Source: Coprococcus_A sp051877705
Lineage (GTDB): Bacteria; Bacillota; Clostridia; Lachnospirales; Lachnospiraceae
NCBI GenBank assembly: GCA_051877705.1
Contig: JBJEJD010000039.1
Location: 1 to 64,000 of the forward strand
DNA: 64,000 nucleotides
Reading direction: 5' to 3'
The notes below the pieces were generated by a model. That model searched no databases. It saw nothing but the letters and a program-made list of their open reading frames with translations, and was not told the origin of the DNA. Shown here in pieces: positions 26,065-35,424 of the stretch (its first letter is position 1; the number at the start of each line of letters is the position of its first letter). Made by a program: the position numbers and the translations under genes.

Positions 26065-27429
26065 TTACTGCTGCAGCAAAGCAACAATCTTCTCAAATTC
26101 CATGCTGTGAGATGCTTTTACAAGAACGGTATCGCCCGGCTGAATAAGACCAGGCAGATTTTCCATTAATGTATCCCTTGTCTCAAAATAATACGCATGA
26201 CCGCCGGCTTTTACTGCCGCATCATACATGGCCTTTGAAAGACTTCCGACGCATATCATACAATCAATACCGGCCTCCGCTCCATAAAGCCCCACACCGG
26301 CATGCATATCCAGTTCTCCTTCACCCAGTTCAAACATATCACCAAGGACGGCAACCTTTCTTGTGTCTGCCATAGCCAGCAGATCAATGGCCGCCTTCAT
26401 GGATACCGGATTGGCATTGTAACAGTCATCAATGATGACTTTATCAGCAGTTTTAATCAGATGACTCCTTCCCGCAACGGCCTCCACATGGCCGACACCA
26501 GCTGCTATCTCCCCGGCACTCATACCAAACTGTCTGCCCACAGCAGCCGCTGCCATGGCATTGTAGATCATATGTCCTCCCGGAAGCGGTATATCGGCAA
26601 TCAATGTCTCCTGTTCCATATGCAGCACAGCCCTGCTGCCAAACAGGCCAAGATTCTCAATACTATCCGCCCATATCTGATTGGATGGATTCATACCAAA
26701 GGTTACAGGTGCCTTCCCATAAACCTCACGAATAGTGGACAGCTTATCATCATCCCCATTGACAACAACTGTCCCCTTAGGATTCATAAAATCAAAAATC
26801 TCTGATTTTGCCCTCAGTATCCCGTCTCTGTCAATTAAATTTTCCAGATGGCACTGTCCTATATTCGTCATGACACAAATATCCGGTCTGGCAACCTCAC
26901 TCAGGCGGTGCATCTCCCCAAAGCTATTGATACCCATCTCAAGAACGGCAATCTCGTCACTGTCCTGAATACCAAAAATAGTCAGGGGCAGCCCCACTTC
27001 ATTATTATAATTGCCTGCTGTTTTATGAACTTTATACCGTTCAGCCAGAACAGCTGCAATGAACTCTTTTGTACTGGTCTTGCCTACACTTCCCGTAATA
27101 CCCACAACCTGAATATTCAGCTGCTGGCGGTAAAATGCCGCAGCCCGTTTCAAAGCCATAAAGCTGTCCTTCACAAGAATACATGGCCCCATATCCGTGT
27201 CCGGAAGCGTCTCACAGATAACCGCCAGTGCTCCCTTTTCAAATACGTCAGGAATAAAGCGATGTCCATCCACCCGCTCCCCCTTTGCAGCAACAAATAT
27301 AAAGCCCGGTTTGATCTGTCTTGAATCAATCACAACCCCCTCTGCTGTCTTATCCGAAAAGCATTCCTTCATATAAAAAAGCTGTCCGTCACAGGCTTTC
27401 GTTATATTTTCCAAAGTCATATTCCTCAT
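26065..27429 (-). CDS. murF: UDP-MurNAc-tripeptide--D-Ala-D-Ala ligase
   Basis: 454 residues. Mur ligase with the ATP loop GITGSVGKTSTKEF, the middle-domain VLEMGINSFGEMHRLS motif and the C-terminal CYNANPVSMKAAID segment. It adds D-Ala-D-Ala to the peptidoglycan precursor in the cytoplasm. It follows ddl, the enzyme that makes its substrate, by 32 bases. GGAGG lies 12 bases before the chosen ATG; an ATG three codons later is possible. Confidence 0.95.
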   Translation of the reverse strand: MRNMTLENITKACDGQLFYMKECFSDKTAEGVVIDSRQIKPGFIFVAAKGERVDGHRFIPDVFEKGALAVICETLPDTDMGPCILVKDSFMALKRAAAFYRQQLNIQVVGITGSVGKTSTKEFIAAVLAERYKVHKTAGNYNNEVGLPLTIFGIQDSDEIAVLEMGINSFGEMHRLSEVARPDICVMTNIGQCHLENLIDRDGILRAKSEIFDFMNPKGTVVVNGDDDKLSTIREVYGKAPVTFGMNPSNQIWADSIENLGLFGSRAVLHMEQETLIADIPLPGGHMIYNAMAAAAVGRQFGMSAGEIAAGVGHVEAVAGRSHLIKTADKVIIDDCYNANPVSMKAAIDLLAMADTRKVAVLGDMFELGEGELDMHAGVGLYGAEAGIDCMICVGSLSKAMYDAAVKAGGHAYYFETRDTLMENLPGLIQPGDTVLVKASHSMEFEKIVALLQQ

Positions 27430-27461
27430 TATAATATCATTCCTCCCTCACCTGCAGCCAT

Positions 27462-28490
27462 TTAATCGCGCATGGACAGATCAATCAGCAGCTGGCATAA
27501 ATCTGCATAGTCCAGCCCCAGCACCTTTGCTTCCTGAGGAAGCAAAGACATTGGCGTCATTCCCGGCAGTGTATTCGCTTCAAGGCAGTAGAAATTCTCA
27601 TTCTCATCCATCATAAAATCCATACGGGCGTAATGTTTCAGCCGCAGCACCTTAAAAGCCAGTTCTGCAGCCTTCTGCATCGCCTTTGTCTTTTCTTCAC
27701 TTAATTGCGCAGGACATGTTTCAACGGTAGAACCTGCCTGATATTTATTTTTATAATCATAAAATCCATGAAGCGGTGCAATCTCTATCACCGGATAAGC
27801 CTTCCCATCCACAACGCCAACAGAGAATTCTCTTCCTTTAATATACTGTTCTACCACGATCTCATCATCATATTGGAATGCCTCTTCCAAAGCGTGTTCA
27901 TATTCGTCATCGTTGTGCACCATAAAAACACCTACACTGGAGCCGCCGCAGCAGGCTTTGACAACACATGGATACGGCACCTGTTTGGCTGTATCTCCGC
28001 CCTTTCTCAGCCGAATACCTGCCGGAGTCGGGACGCCGGCGGATATAAAGAGATCTTTTGCAATAGCTTTATTCATACAAATAGCGGAGCTGACATAATC
28101 CGTACCGGTATACCTGATACCATTCAGATCAAAACAAGCCTGTATCTTGCCATTTTCACCATTCTCACCGTGCAGAGCCATAAATACTATATCCGCATTC
28201 TGACAAATTTCAATGACATGCGGTCCAAAGAAATTTTTCTTCCAATCCGGACGCAGCGCTTTAACCTCCTCAATATCAGGATTCTGCTCCTTAATGGCAT
28301 CTATGGAACCTGCCCAGTCCACATCTTTTTCAAATACATCCCGCCAATCCTCTCCATTATAGCCAAGGAATACATCCAGCAGCATAACCTGATGATTCTT
28401 ACTTTTCAATGCTCTGTAAATACCCATACCTGAAACAAGAGAAACATCACGCTCCGTACTGATGCCGCCTGCCAACACAACAATCTTCAT
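27462..28490 (-). CDS. ddl: D-alanine--D-alanine ligase
   Basis: 342 residues of ATP-grasp fold. VVLAGGISTERDVSLVSG at the N-terminus, ALHGENGENGKIQACFDLNGIRYTG, the lid region and the final CLEANTLPGMTPMSLLPQEA motif are all present. It joins two D-Ala for cell-wall synthesis. It forms an operon with murF and possibly the downstream phn genes. GAGGT precedes the ATG. Confidence 0.95.
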   Translation of the reverse strand: MKIVVLAGGISTERDVSLVSGMGIYRALKSKNHQVMLLDVFLGYNGEDWRDVFEKDVDWAGSIDAIKEQNPDIEEVKALRPDWKKNFFGPHVIEICQNADIVFMALHGENGENGKIQACFDLNGIRYTGTDYVSSAICMNKAIAKDLFISAGVPTPAGIRLRKGGDTAKQVPYPCVVKACCGGSSVGVFMVHNDDEYEHALEEAFQYDDEIVVEQYIKGREFSVGVVDGKAYPVIEIAPLHGFYDYKNKYQAGSTVETCPAQLSEEKTKAMQKAAELAFKVLRLKHYARMDFMMDENENFYCLEANTLPGMTPMSLLPQEAKVLGLDYADLCQLLIDLSMRD

Positions 28491-28623
28491 TATCTATACC
28501 TCATTTCCTGTCTGTTTTCAAAATAATAATTACATATAAAATATGCCGCTTTACACTGCAGCACCTCGATTATACCGCGACAGAAGGATATTGTAAAGAA
28601 AGGCTTTCTACGTTTTTGCTGGT

Positions 28624-31341
28624 TTACACGTTTTCTGCTGGAATCAACCCCTGGCGAATAGCTTCCATACGTTCCGCTTCTTCCTCCGGAAGATAATTCA
28701 GCAGATAGTTGCCTCTCTCCTTATTCCTGTTCAGATGCTCCCGGCGTATCTCCGCATTGACCCGTTCGATTTCATCCAACAGTTCTCTGGCCGACATAAG
28801 CAGGCAGCCCTGACTTCGAATAATGACCTGCTCAAGTCCATCAGAAGTAGCCACCGTCACTTTGTATCTGCGGCCGATTTCATGAGCTGTTTTTTCAATA
28901 TACTGATCTGCTGTTTCTGCCTCTTTTGTAAATACCACATCTATATTGTGCCATCTCGTCACTTCGCCTGAAAATCCCTCCACTTTATAGGCATCAAATA
29001 CAAGAATCACCTTCATCTGCGTATATCCCTGATAATTTGAAAGAATATCCATCAGTTTACTTCGTGCAGCATCCATACTATGCTCTGATAATTCGCGGAG
29101 ATCCTCCCAGGCAAAAATAATATTATATCCATCTATCAGCAGATAATGAGGCTGTTGTTCCGTCTCCTTTTTACGTTTCGGATAGGCCCTCTCCTTGTCT
29201 GCCGAAACCCTGATAACCCGTTCCTGCCCCGGATCTCTCCGCTTGATTTCACCATAAGTTCGCACAAATATGGCTTCCAGCTCTTTGTCATCTACCAGAG
29301 AAAGTCCCTCAGAACGGGAAGTATTTCTTATGCCCTCTGCCTTTTCCATTGTTTTCCCATTCACATCATCATCCAGTCCGGCTCCCTCAAGATGCATATA
29401 TCGTTCCACGTCATACCACGGCACCATAAATCCTGCTCCATGAGCACAGAACACGGATCCTGTTGGATTTTCCAGATCCCTCTCCGAATCATAGTCTGAT
29501 ATCGCCAGTATTTCATCCGTATTATGACATGGGAAATATCCCGCCATACTGCAGAAAAGCCGTCCACTGCCGCCAGTATAAGCAGCTACTTCCTTCTGAT
29601 ACTCACGCATCGTAGCCACCGGTGCCATTCCCGTCAGCACAGCCTCTTCGCCAGTTCCCTCTGATAATTCAAACGTACCGCTCATTTTTTCAATATCTGT
29701 CATGGCATGTCCCACCAGCTTCTGTGGAAGCTCCAACCGGAATCGGTACCATGGCTCCAATAGCACATTTTTCGCCTTTTTCAGTCCCTGGCGTACTGCC
29801 CGATAGGTAGCCTGGCGGAAATCCCCGCCCTCCGTATGCTTCAGATGAGCCCGTCCTGCAATCAATGTTATGCGCATATCCGTAATAGGTGAACCGGTGA
29901 GAACCCCTTTATGCATCTTTTCTTCCAGATGGGTGAGGATCAGCCTCTGCCAATTGCGGTCCAGCTGATTTTCACTGCATGTACTGGCAAATAAAAGTCC
30001 GCTGCCCGGTTCACCGGGTTCCATCAGCAAATGAACTTCTGCATAATGCCTCAACGGCTCAAAATGTCCCACGCCTTCCACCGGTTCTGCAATAGTTTCT
30101 TTATAAACTATATGTCCACTGCCAAAACGCACTTCCAGATGGAACCGTTCCTGAATCAGCTGCTGCAGAACCTCTGTCTGTATCTCTCCCATCAGCTGCA
30201 CCAGTATTTCTCCAGACAGTTCCTCCCAAATAATATGCAGCTCAGGTTCTTCCTCCTCCAGCTGACGCAACTGCAATAAAGTTTTGTGTACATCTGTGCC
30301 TTCCGGCAGCACAATACGATAAGTCAATACCGGTTCCAGCAACGGCAGTGTATGCTCTTCTTCCGTTCCCAGTCCATCACCGACCCGTGTATAGTTCAGT
30401 CCTGTAACAGCACAGACTGTTCCGGCAGCCGCTTCCTCCACTGTCTCATATTTAATACCATTATAAATCCGGATCTGATTGACTTTTTCCTCCCATACCC
30501 GGTCTGCCTGTCCATTGACACCGCCCGACTCCTGTATCCGCAGCTGACCGCACAGCAGAGACCGCACCTTCAGACATCCACCTGTAATCTTCATATAAGT
30601 GAGACGGTTTCCCTGTGTATCTCTTGCAATTTTAAACACCCTGGCCCCAAAATCATTTCCATATTCCTGAGCAAGTGTATAGGATAGAAATCCCTCCAGA
30701 AATTCCTTCACACCTGTTAATTTTAATGCCGAACCAAAATAACACGGAAAAACTTTACGCTGCGCGATCATATCTGCAATAGCCCTTTGCTCAATCCTGC
30801 CACTATCCAGATAATGTTCCAATACCTGTTCGTCACACATGGCCAGATTCTCTGCCAGAATATCTGCCGCTTCCCCAAAATCAATGCAATTATCACCCAA
30901 ACGCTGATGAATATCCTTCATTAGGGCATGACGGTCTGTACCATTCTGATCCATTTTATTTACAAAAATAAATACCGGTATCTGATACCGTCTCAACAGC
31001 TGCCACAAAGTCTGCGTATGACCCTGTACTCCGTCAGCACCACTGATGACCAGAATACCATAGTCAAGCACCTGTAACGTTCTCTCCATCTCCGCTGAAA
31101 AATCCACATGTCCTGGTGTATCAAGTAATGTAAATACCTGATCTCCCAGTTGAATTTCTGCCTGCTTGGAGAAAATCGTAATACCTCGTTCCTTCTCCAG
31201 AGCATATGTATCCAGGAAAGCATCTTTATTATCCACTCGACCCAGTTTGCGTATACTGCCGCTCAAATACAGAATGCTCTCCGATAAAGTTGTCTTCCCG
31301 GCATCCACATGGGCCAGAATGCCTGTCACTATTTTACTCAT
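28624..31341 (-). CDS. Ribosomal-protection-type translational GTPase fused to a YacP/Rae1-like NYN nuclease domain
   Basis: 905 residues. Residues 1 to about 660 follow the Tet(M)/Tet(O)/EF-G layout: G1 AHVDAGKTT, G2 around RGITI, G3 DTPGH, G4 NKMD, then domains II-V including an EF-G-like domain IV (GRAHLKHTEGGDFRQATYRA) and GSGRLFCSMAGY. Where Tet(M) has its drug-displacing YSPVSTP loop, this protein has RAHLKHTEGG, so tetracycline resistance is doubtful. Residues about 732-870 are a NYN/PIN-type nuclease like B. subtilis YacP (Rae1), with acidic residues Asp737 (LLIDGYN), Asp783 (VFDAYK), Asp812 (ETADQYIE) and Asp834 (TSDGLEQ). Rae1 cuts mRNA in the ribosomal A site, so the fusion suggests one protein that enters the A site and cuts. 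Confidence 0.9.
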   Translation of the reverse strand: MSKIVTGILAHVDAGKTTLSESILYLSGSIRKLGRVDNKDAFLDTYALEKERGITIFSKQAEIQLGDQVFTLLDTPGHVDFSAEMERTLQVLDYGILVISGADGVQGHTQTLWQLLRRYQIPVFIFVNKMDQNGTDRHALMKDIHQRLGDNCIDFGEAADILAENLAMCDEQVLEHYLDSGRIEQRAIADMIAQRKVFPCYFGSALKLTGVKEFLEGFLSYTLAQEYGNDFGARVFKIARDTQGNRLTYMKITGGCLKVRSLLCGQLRIQESGGVNGQADRVWEEKVNQIRIYNGIKYETVEEAAAGTVCAVTGLNYTRVGDGLGTEEEHTLPLLEPVLTYRIVLPEGTDVHKTLLQLRQLEEEEPELHIIWEELSGEILVQLMGEIQTEVLQQLIQERFHLEVRFGSGHIVYKETIAEPVEGVGHFEPLRHYAEVHLLMEPGEPGSGLLFASTCSENQLDRNWQRLILTHLEEKMHKGVLTGSPITDMRITLIAGRAHLKHTEGGDFRQATYRAVRQGLKKAKNVLLEPWYRFRLELPQKLVGHAMTDIEKMSGTFELSEGTGEEAVLTGMAPVATMREYQKEVAAYTGGSGRLFCSMAGYFPCHNTDEILAISDYDSERDLENPTGSVFCAHGAGFMVPWYDVERYMHLEGAGLDDDVNGKTMEKAEGIRNTSRSEGLSLVDDKELEAIFVRTYGEIKRRDPGQERVIRVSADKERAYPKRKKETEQQPHYLLIDGYNIIFAWEDLRELSEHSMDAARSKLMDILSNYQGYTQMKVILVFDAYKVEGFSGEVTRWHNIDVVFTKEAETADQYIEKTAHEIGRRYKVTVATSDGLEQVIIRSQGCLLMSARELLDEIERVNAEIRREHLNRNKERGNYLLNYLPEEEAERMEAIRQGLIPAENV

Positions 31342-31471
31342 CTATATCAAATCCTTTTTTAGATAAATTATGTATCCATTCTATTTTAATATATTTTCAT
31401 GAAAACTCCTACTAAATTTCTGTAAAAAGTATTTGAAATCTTATTAAAAGTATAGTATGATAGATAGCACT

Positions 31472-31559
31472 GGAGACGTATCGAAGTGGCCATAACGAGC
31501 TTGACTCGAAATCAAGTTGTCGGGTAACCGGCACATGGGTTCGAATCCCATCGTCTCCG
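31472..31559 (+). tRNA. tRNA-Ser, anticodon CGA
   Basis: 88 bases folding as a class II tRNA: acceptor GGAGACG/CGTCTCC, anticodon stem CTTGA/TCAAG with loop CTCGAAA (anticodon CGA, decoding UCG), long variable arm (TGTCGGGTAACCGGCA) and T-arm TGGGTTCGAATCCCA. No CCA is encoded. It is a single tRNA gene read towards a terminator. Confidence 0.95.
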
Positions 31560-31570
31560 CTTGCTCAAAA

Positions 31571-31605
31571 AGCCCGATTGAACTATTCAATCGGGCTTTT
31601 TATCG
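31571..31605. terminator. Bidirectional terminator between tRNA-Ser and the epimerase gene
   Basis: AGCCCGATTGAA/TTCAATCGGGCT is a 12-bp perfect stem with T-runs on both strands. Confidence 0.9.
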
Positions 31606-31609
31606 TTAA

Positions 31610-32494
31610 CTACCAAATTGTGATCTTGTATGATTTCTCAAAAAGCTGACCACTCTCCAGTCTGTTGATACCTGCTTTATCAGATATATCACCTTCGAAA
31701 CCTCTGTTATCACACCTTCCACACCATGGCTCCAGACAAACATAGGGTGCTCCCGGCACGGACCAGATACCGAAGTTCGGAAACCCTTCACATGTCATAG
31801 ATACATAAGGCGTTCCATCCGGCAGAGCTATTCCTGCCCATCCTATCTGACCATTATCAAATACCAGAGCATCTCTGTCAAACATATCATCTCTTAACCG
31901 ATACATATGATCATTAAGTTCCAGATGAAAAATCTGATCAGGCACAGCAGTTCCCGTATTCAAATCGATCAGAATATATTCCAGAGTCTCTTTATCTTCT
32001 GCAAAAGTCAGATAATAATCGCTGAACTTTGTATCAGGCAACACCGGTACATTGAAAGCCGGATGCCCGCCGATGGTAAAATACATTGGAGATTCTCCTA
32101 TATTTACAACCTTCCACAGCACTTCTATATCCTGGCCTTCCAATCGGTGGGTTATCTCAAGAACAAAATCAAAAGGATATCTTCTCTTAGTATCTTCATC
32201 AGATGCCAGACGATAGGTCACATAATCTTTTCCTGACGAAATCCTGTCAAAGACCATGTCTCTGGCAAAACCATGCTGTCCTTCTTTATAATGTTTTCCA
32301 TTGTACAAAAATTCTCCATGATAATACTTACCTACATTAGGAAACAACACTGGTGCATGGCGCTTCCAGAAGACAGGATCTGCCTGCCAGATAATCTCCC
32401 GCTGATAATGCTTATCAAAAATACTGATCAGTTCTGCACCAAAATCTGCAATTGCCACTAACAGTCTGTCATTTTCCATTGTAAATGTTTCCAT
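31610..32494 (-). CDS. Aldose 1-epimerase family protein (LacX-like)
   Basis: 294 residues of galactose-mutarotase fold. Features seen: GAELISIFDKHYQREIIWQADP near the N-terminus, the FTIGGHPAFNVP motif with a conserved His, and EPWCGRCD towards the end. Members interconvert alpha and beta sugar anomers or act on related sugars; the exact sugar is unknown for this LacX-like branch. GGAGG lies 9 bases before the ATG. It follows the tRNA-Ser terminator and is probably a one-gene unit. Confidence 0.88.
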   Translation of the reverse strand: METFTMENDRLLVAIADFGAELISIFDKHYQREIIWQADPVFWKRHAPVLFPNVGKYYHGEFLYNGKHYKEGQHGFARDMVFDRISSGKDYVTYRLASDEDTKRRYPFDFVLEITHRLEGQDIEVLWKVVNIGESPMYFTIGGHPAFNVPVLPDTKFSDYYLTFAEDKETLEYILIDLNTGTAVPDQIFHLELNDHMYRLRDDMFDRDALVFDNGQIGWAGIALPDGTPYVSMTCEGFPNFGIWSVPGAPYVCLEPWCGRCDNRGFEGDISDKAGINRLESGQLFEKSYKITIW

Positions 32495-32524
32495 TATAGA
32501 AATCCTCCATCCTCAGACTTTCTT

Positions 32525-33571
32525 CTAGGCCCTGATGGCCCATCGCATCTTGGTGGAATGTGCGCGGCTGTTGCGTCTGCACTCTTCCGCCGATGGGCGA
32601 ACCACATCTCTGGCTATATCACTGTATATGCCTTCTCTATAATATTCCTTAAAATATTTTTTAACCAGGCGATCCTCTCCCGAGTGAAAAGTCAGGACCG
32701 CAACTCTGCCGCCCGGATTCAGTATATCCGGCATTTTCTGAAGAAATGCCTCCAATACCTCAAACTCACTATTCACATCAATACGCAGTGCCTGAAAGGT
32801 TCTGGCACAGGATTTTTTTACTGCTTCCTTTCGCTGGGCAGCCGGAATATGTACCAGCGCCTTCTCTACTAATTCCCGCAGTTTTCCTGTGGTATCAACG
32901 GAATTGCCCTTTTTTATCTCCCGGGCTATCACTCTGGCTATTTCCGCTGCATAGGGTTCATCCGCGTTTTCCACCAGCATCCCTTCCAGTTCATCCTGAG
33001 TCACATGCCTCAGGCGTTCTGATGCCGATTCTCCCTTCTGCGGATTCAGTCGAAGATCCAGCGGGCCATCGTATTTATAAGAAAATCCCCTTTCAGGATT
33101 GTCAATCTGCATGGACGATACCCCCAGATCAGCCAGTACAAAATCAAACTTTCCAACTTCAGCCGCTACCTTGTCCACATCGGCGAAATTAATCTGACGT
33201 ATAGTCAAAATCTCAGGACCATAGCCCAAATTCCGAAGCCTTTCCTGTGTTTTGACCATTTCCAGAGGATCTATATCAAGCGCTGTCAAATGGCCCTGTC
33301 CTTTCAGACACTGAAGCATGGCACGAGTATGCCCACCATAGCCCAGTGTCGCATCCAGTCCACGCTGCCCCGGCTGAATCTGAAAAAAATCCAGAATCTC
33401 CTGCACCATTATAGAAATATGCATCCCGGCAGGCGTTCCGCCTTTCTGGATCACCTTCTCAACAGTCTCTCCATACTTCTCCGGATTCAATTCTTTATAT
33501 TTTTCATTATAATGTCTCGGGTGCGTTCCTTTATAACGCACCCGTCTCTTATGAACTTGCTGATTCTCCAC
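32525..33571 (-). CDS. RsmH-like SAM-dependent methyltransferase, N-terminally extended clade
   Basis: 348 residues. The core matches MraW/RsmH, which N4-methylates C1402 of 16S rRNA: LDATLGYGGHTRAML (motif I), ALDIDPLEM, FDFVLADLGVSSMQIDNPERGFSYKYDGPLDLR, RTFQALRIDVNSE and VLTFHSGEDRLVKKYF. The N-terminus differs from ordinary RsmH: about 45 residues of basic sequence (HKRRVRYKGTHPRHYNEKY) replace the usual short HVSVLL start. It is outside any dcw cluster. A GTG start at 33571 is chosen because GGAGG lies 6 bases upstream; an ATG 20 codons earlier lacks a site. It may be a second paralogue alongside a standard rsmH elsewhere. Confidence 0.82.
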   Translation of the reverse strand: MENQQVHKRRVRYKGTHPRHYNEKYKELNPEKYGETVEKVIQKGGTPAGMHISIMVQEILDFFQIQPGQRGLDATLGYGGHTRAMLQCLKGQGHLTALDIDPLEMVKTQERLRNLGYGPEILTIRQINFADVDKVAAEVGKFDFVLADLGVSSMQIDNPERGFSYKYDGPLDLRLNPQKGESASERLRHVTQDELEGMLVENADEPYAAEIARVIAREIKKGNSVDTTGKLRELVEKALVHIPAAQRKEAVKKSCARTFQALRIDVNSEFEVLEAFLQKMPDILNPGGRVAVLTFHSGEDRLVKKYFKEYYREGIYSDIARDVVRPSAEECRRNSRAHSTKMRWAIRA

Positions 33572-33609
33572 GCTGTTCCTCCAAACTTCAATATACAGTT
33601 TTCTTCCGG

Positions 33610-35310
33610 CTATGGCCAGATTCCTGTCCAACCGCTCTCCGAAGAATTCGTCTCAGGTGAATCCGTTTCCGGCGGATCCGTCTCTACTGGTTTTGTTTCC
33701 GGTGGATTCGTTTCCGGCGGATCTGTCTCTATCGGTTTTGTCTCCGGCGGATCCGTCTCAGTTGGTTTTGTCTCCGGTGGGTTCGTCTCGGTCGGTTTCG
33801 TTTCTGTCGGTTTCGTCTCAGTCGGTTTCGTTTCTGTCGGTTTTTCCGTTTCCTTCTTGGTTTCCTCAGAAGAACCGCTCTCATTGCCTGATGACTGTCC
33901 CGGAACATAGGTTACACCACCGTAAACTACCACATAATAACCGGTATTAATCGTATTATACAAAGTCTTCGCCTTCTCATATGGCATGTTGATACAGCCA
34001 TGAGAACCATTATACTGATAAATGGTACCTCCAAAGCTGCTTCTCCATGTGGCATCATGAAAACCTACACCTCCGTTAAACGGCATCCAATAGGTAACAG
34101 GAGACGCATAATCCGCACCACGAAGCACCACATTTTTCTCCATACTATAGACCTGATAAACCCCTGTCGGTGTCATATGTTTCTCGCTGACACTGCCTGA
34201 TACAATATTGGATGACATCACCAGCGAACCTCCTTTATACAAATAAAGTTTCTGATTCGTCAGGTCTACTTCTATATAATTACCCCCAAAATTATTGCCG
34301 ATTTTTGAAGCATTTTCTGTATAAGGTACCTCCCGGTCACCAGAAGTTTTATCCTCCAGACATTTCACAATATCTTCAAATAAAGCATTGTTATCAATTG
34401 TTTCCCCACTTACCGGTACTTTCAGAGAGATCACACTGCCTCCCGTTGTTGTAAAATCCATATTGACACGATTGGAAGTGTATTTCTCTGCATATGTATT
34501 AACGAGCTCCTGTACTTTATCACGATCAAACTGAATTTCCTGATTATCGTCCACATAAATCCATGGGCCAATCTGTTTCTTATCAATAATCTCTTCCTGA
34601 TTCTGATTAAAAACATACTTAAGCGATATATCCAGATATTTGCAGGCTTCATCAAGTATCATCTGTGCATTATCCGAATCTGTTCTGAGCACTGCAAGTT
34701 CATAAAGTCCGGCATCCTCTGCATTGATCTCTGATTTCTGATGTTCAATGGCATCCTGAACAGCTGTATAGACGGCCTTCACATCCAATGTGTTGCCCTG
34801 TTCACCATCCTCAAGTGAAAAAGTCTGCTTTTCCTCATCATAGACAAGTTTTGCATTTTCAGGCGCTGTCATCTTTGACGGATCCATGGAGTCACATTGA
34901 TTTAACACTGCCTTCAGTGCAGCATCATCATATGTAAAAAGCTTATCCGCTGTCAGCACCAGTTCCTCTTCAGAAGTTTCATCGTATTTTACCTGATTTT
35001 GCTGATCCTTTAATGTCTGAATATCCACTGCTTCATTATACTGCATTTTAATATCAGAAGATGTTATTGTATACTGTTCATCTTTGAATGAAATTGTCAG
35101 CTTATAATCCGCAGCCTTCTTCTCCAGCTGTGTCCTTACCTCATCCACAGTCAGTCCTGAAATATCCATTTTATTCAATGTTGTTCCCGGATAGAATACA
35201 CTTTTATAAGAATTGTATACTGTTGAAAAATACCAGCCACCAACTCCTGCTGCCAGTGCCAGAATAATAACAGCACCAATAATCACCGCCTTTTTTTTCA
35301 CTGCTTTCAT
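33610..35310 (-). CDS. L,D-transpeptidase (YkuD) with Pro-Glu-Thr repeat tail
   Basis: 566 residues. An N-terminal membrane helix (residues about 7-27) anchors an exterior protein with two PG_binding_4-type domains, then the YkuD domain (IEVDLTNQKLYLY ... GVGFHDATWRSSF ... SHGCINM, Cys439 nucleophile, His437 nearby). After residue about 485 comes a low-complexity tail of KPTETKPTET/DPPETKP units, ending ESGWTGIWP. It should form 3-3 cross-links in peptidoglycan or attach proteins to it. The tail may span the wall or act as a flexible spacer. RsmH-like gene follows 38 bases later. Confidence 0.93.
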   Translation of the reverse strand: MKAVKKKAVIIGAVIILALAAGVGGWYFSTVYNSYKSVFYPGTTLNKMDISGLTVDEVRTQLEKKAADYKLTISFKDEQYTITSSDIKMQYNEAVDIQTLKDQQNQVKYDETSEEELVLTADKLFTYDDAALKAVLNQCDSMDPSKMTAPENAKLVYDEEKQTFSLEDGEQGNTLDVKAVYTAVQDAIEHQKSEINAEDAGLYELAVLRTDSDNAQMILDEACKYLDISLKYVFNQNQEEIIDKKQIGPWIYVDDNQEIQFDRDKVQELVNTYAEKYTSNRVNMDFTTTGGSVISLKVPVSGETIDNNALFEDIVKCLEDKTSGDREVPYTENASKIGNNFGGNYIEVDLTNQKLYLYKGGSLVMSSNIVSGSVSEKHMTPTGVYQVYSMEKNVVLRGADYASPVTYWMPFNGGVGFHDATWRSSFGGTIYQYNGSHGCINMPYEKAKTLYNTINTGYYVVVYGGVTYVPGQSSGNESGSSEETKKETEKPTETKPTETKPTETKPTETNPPETKPTETDPPETKPIETDPPETNPPETKPVETDPPETDSPETNSSESGWTGIWP

Positions 35311-35424
35311 ACATGATCTCCCCTATCTGATTCATATTGATTCTATGTTTAAGTATTATTATCATACCATAGATTCTTGAAAAAAAATGACCGATTTTCT
35401 TAAGAAATCATAACAATTTTTGGT

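Noticed and set aside
28624..31341. Tetracycline resistance gene
   Set aside because: GTPase layout is similar, but the loop that displaces tetracycline is not conserved and a nuclease domain is fused; the name would mislead.
14616..31559. Genomic island inserted at tRNA-Leu or tRNA-Ser
   Set aside because: No integrase, no duplicated tRNA ends and only ordinary core genes beside them.
33290..33910. Ser/Val/Gly repeat protein on the plus strand
   Set aside because: It is the antisense image of the Pro-Glu-Thr tail of the L,D-transpeptidase and crosses into the RsmH-like gene.
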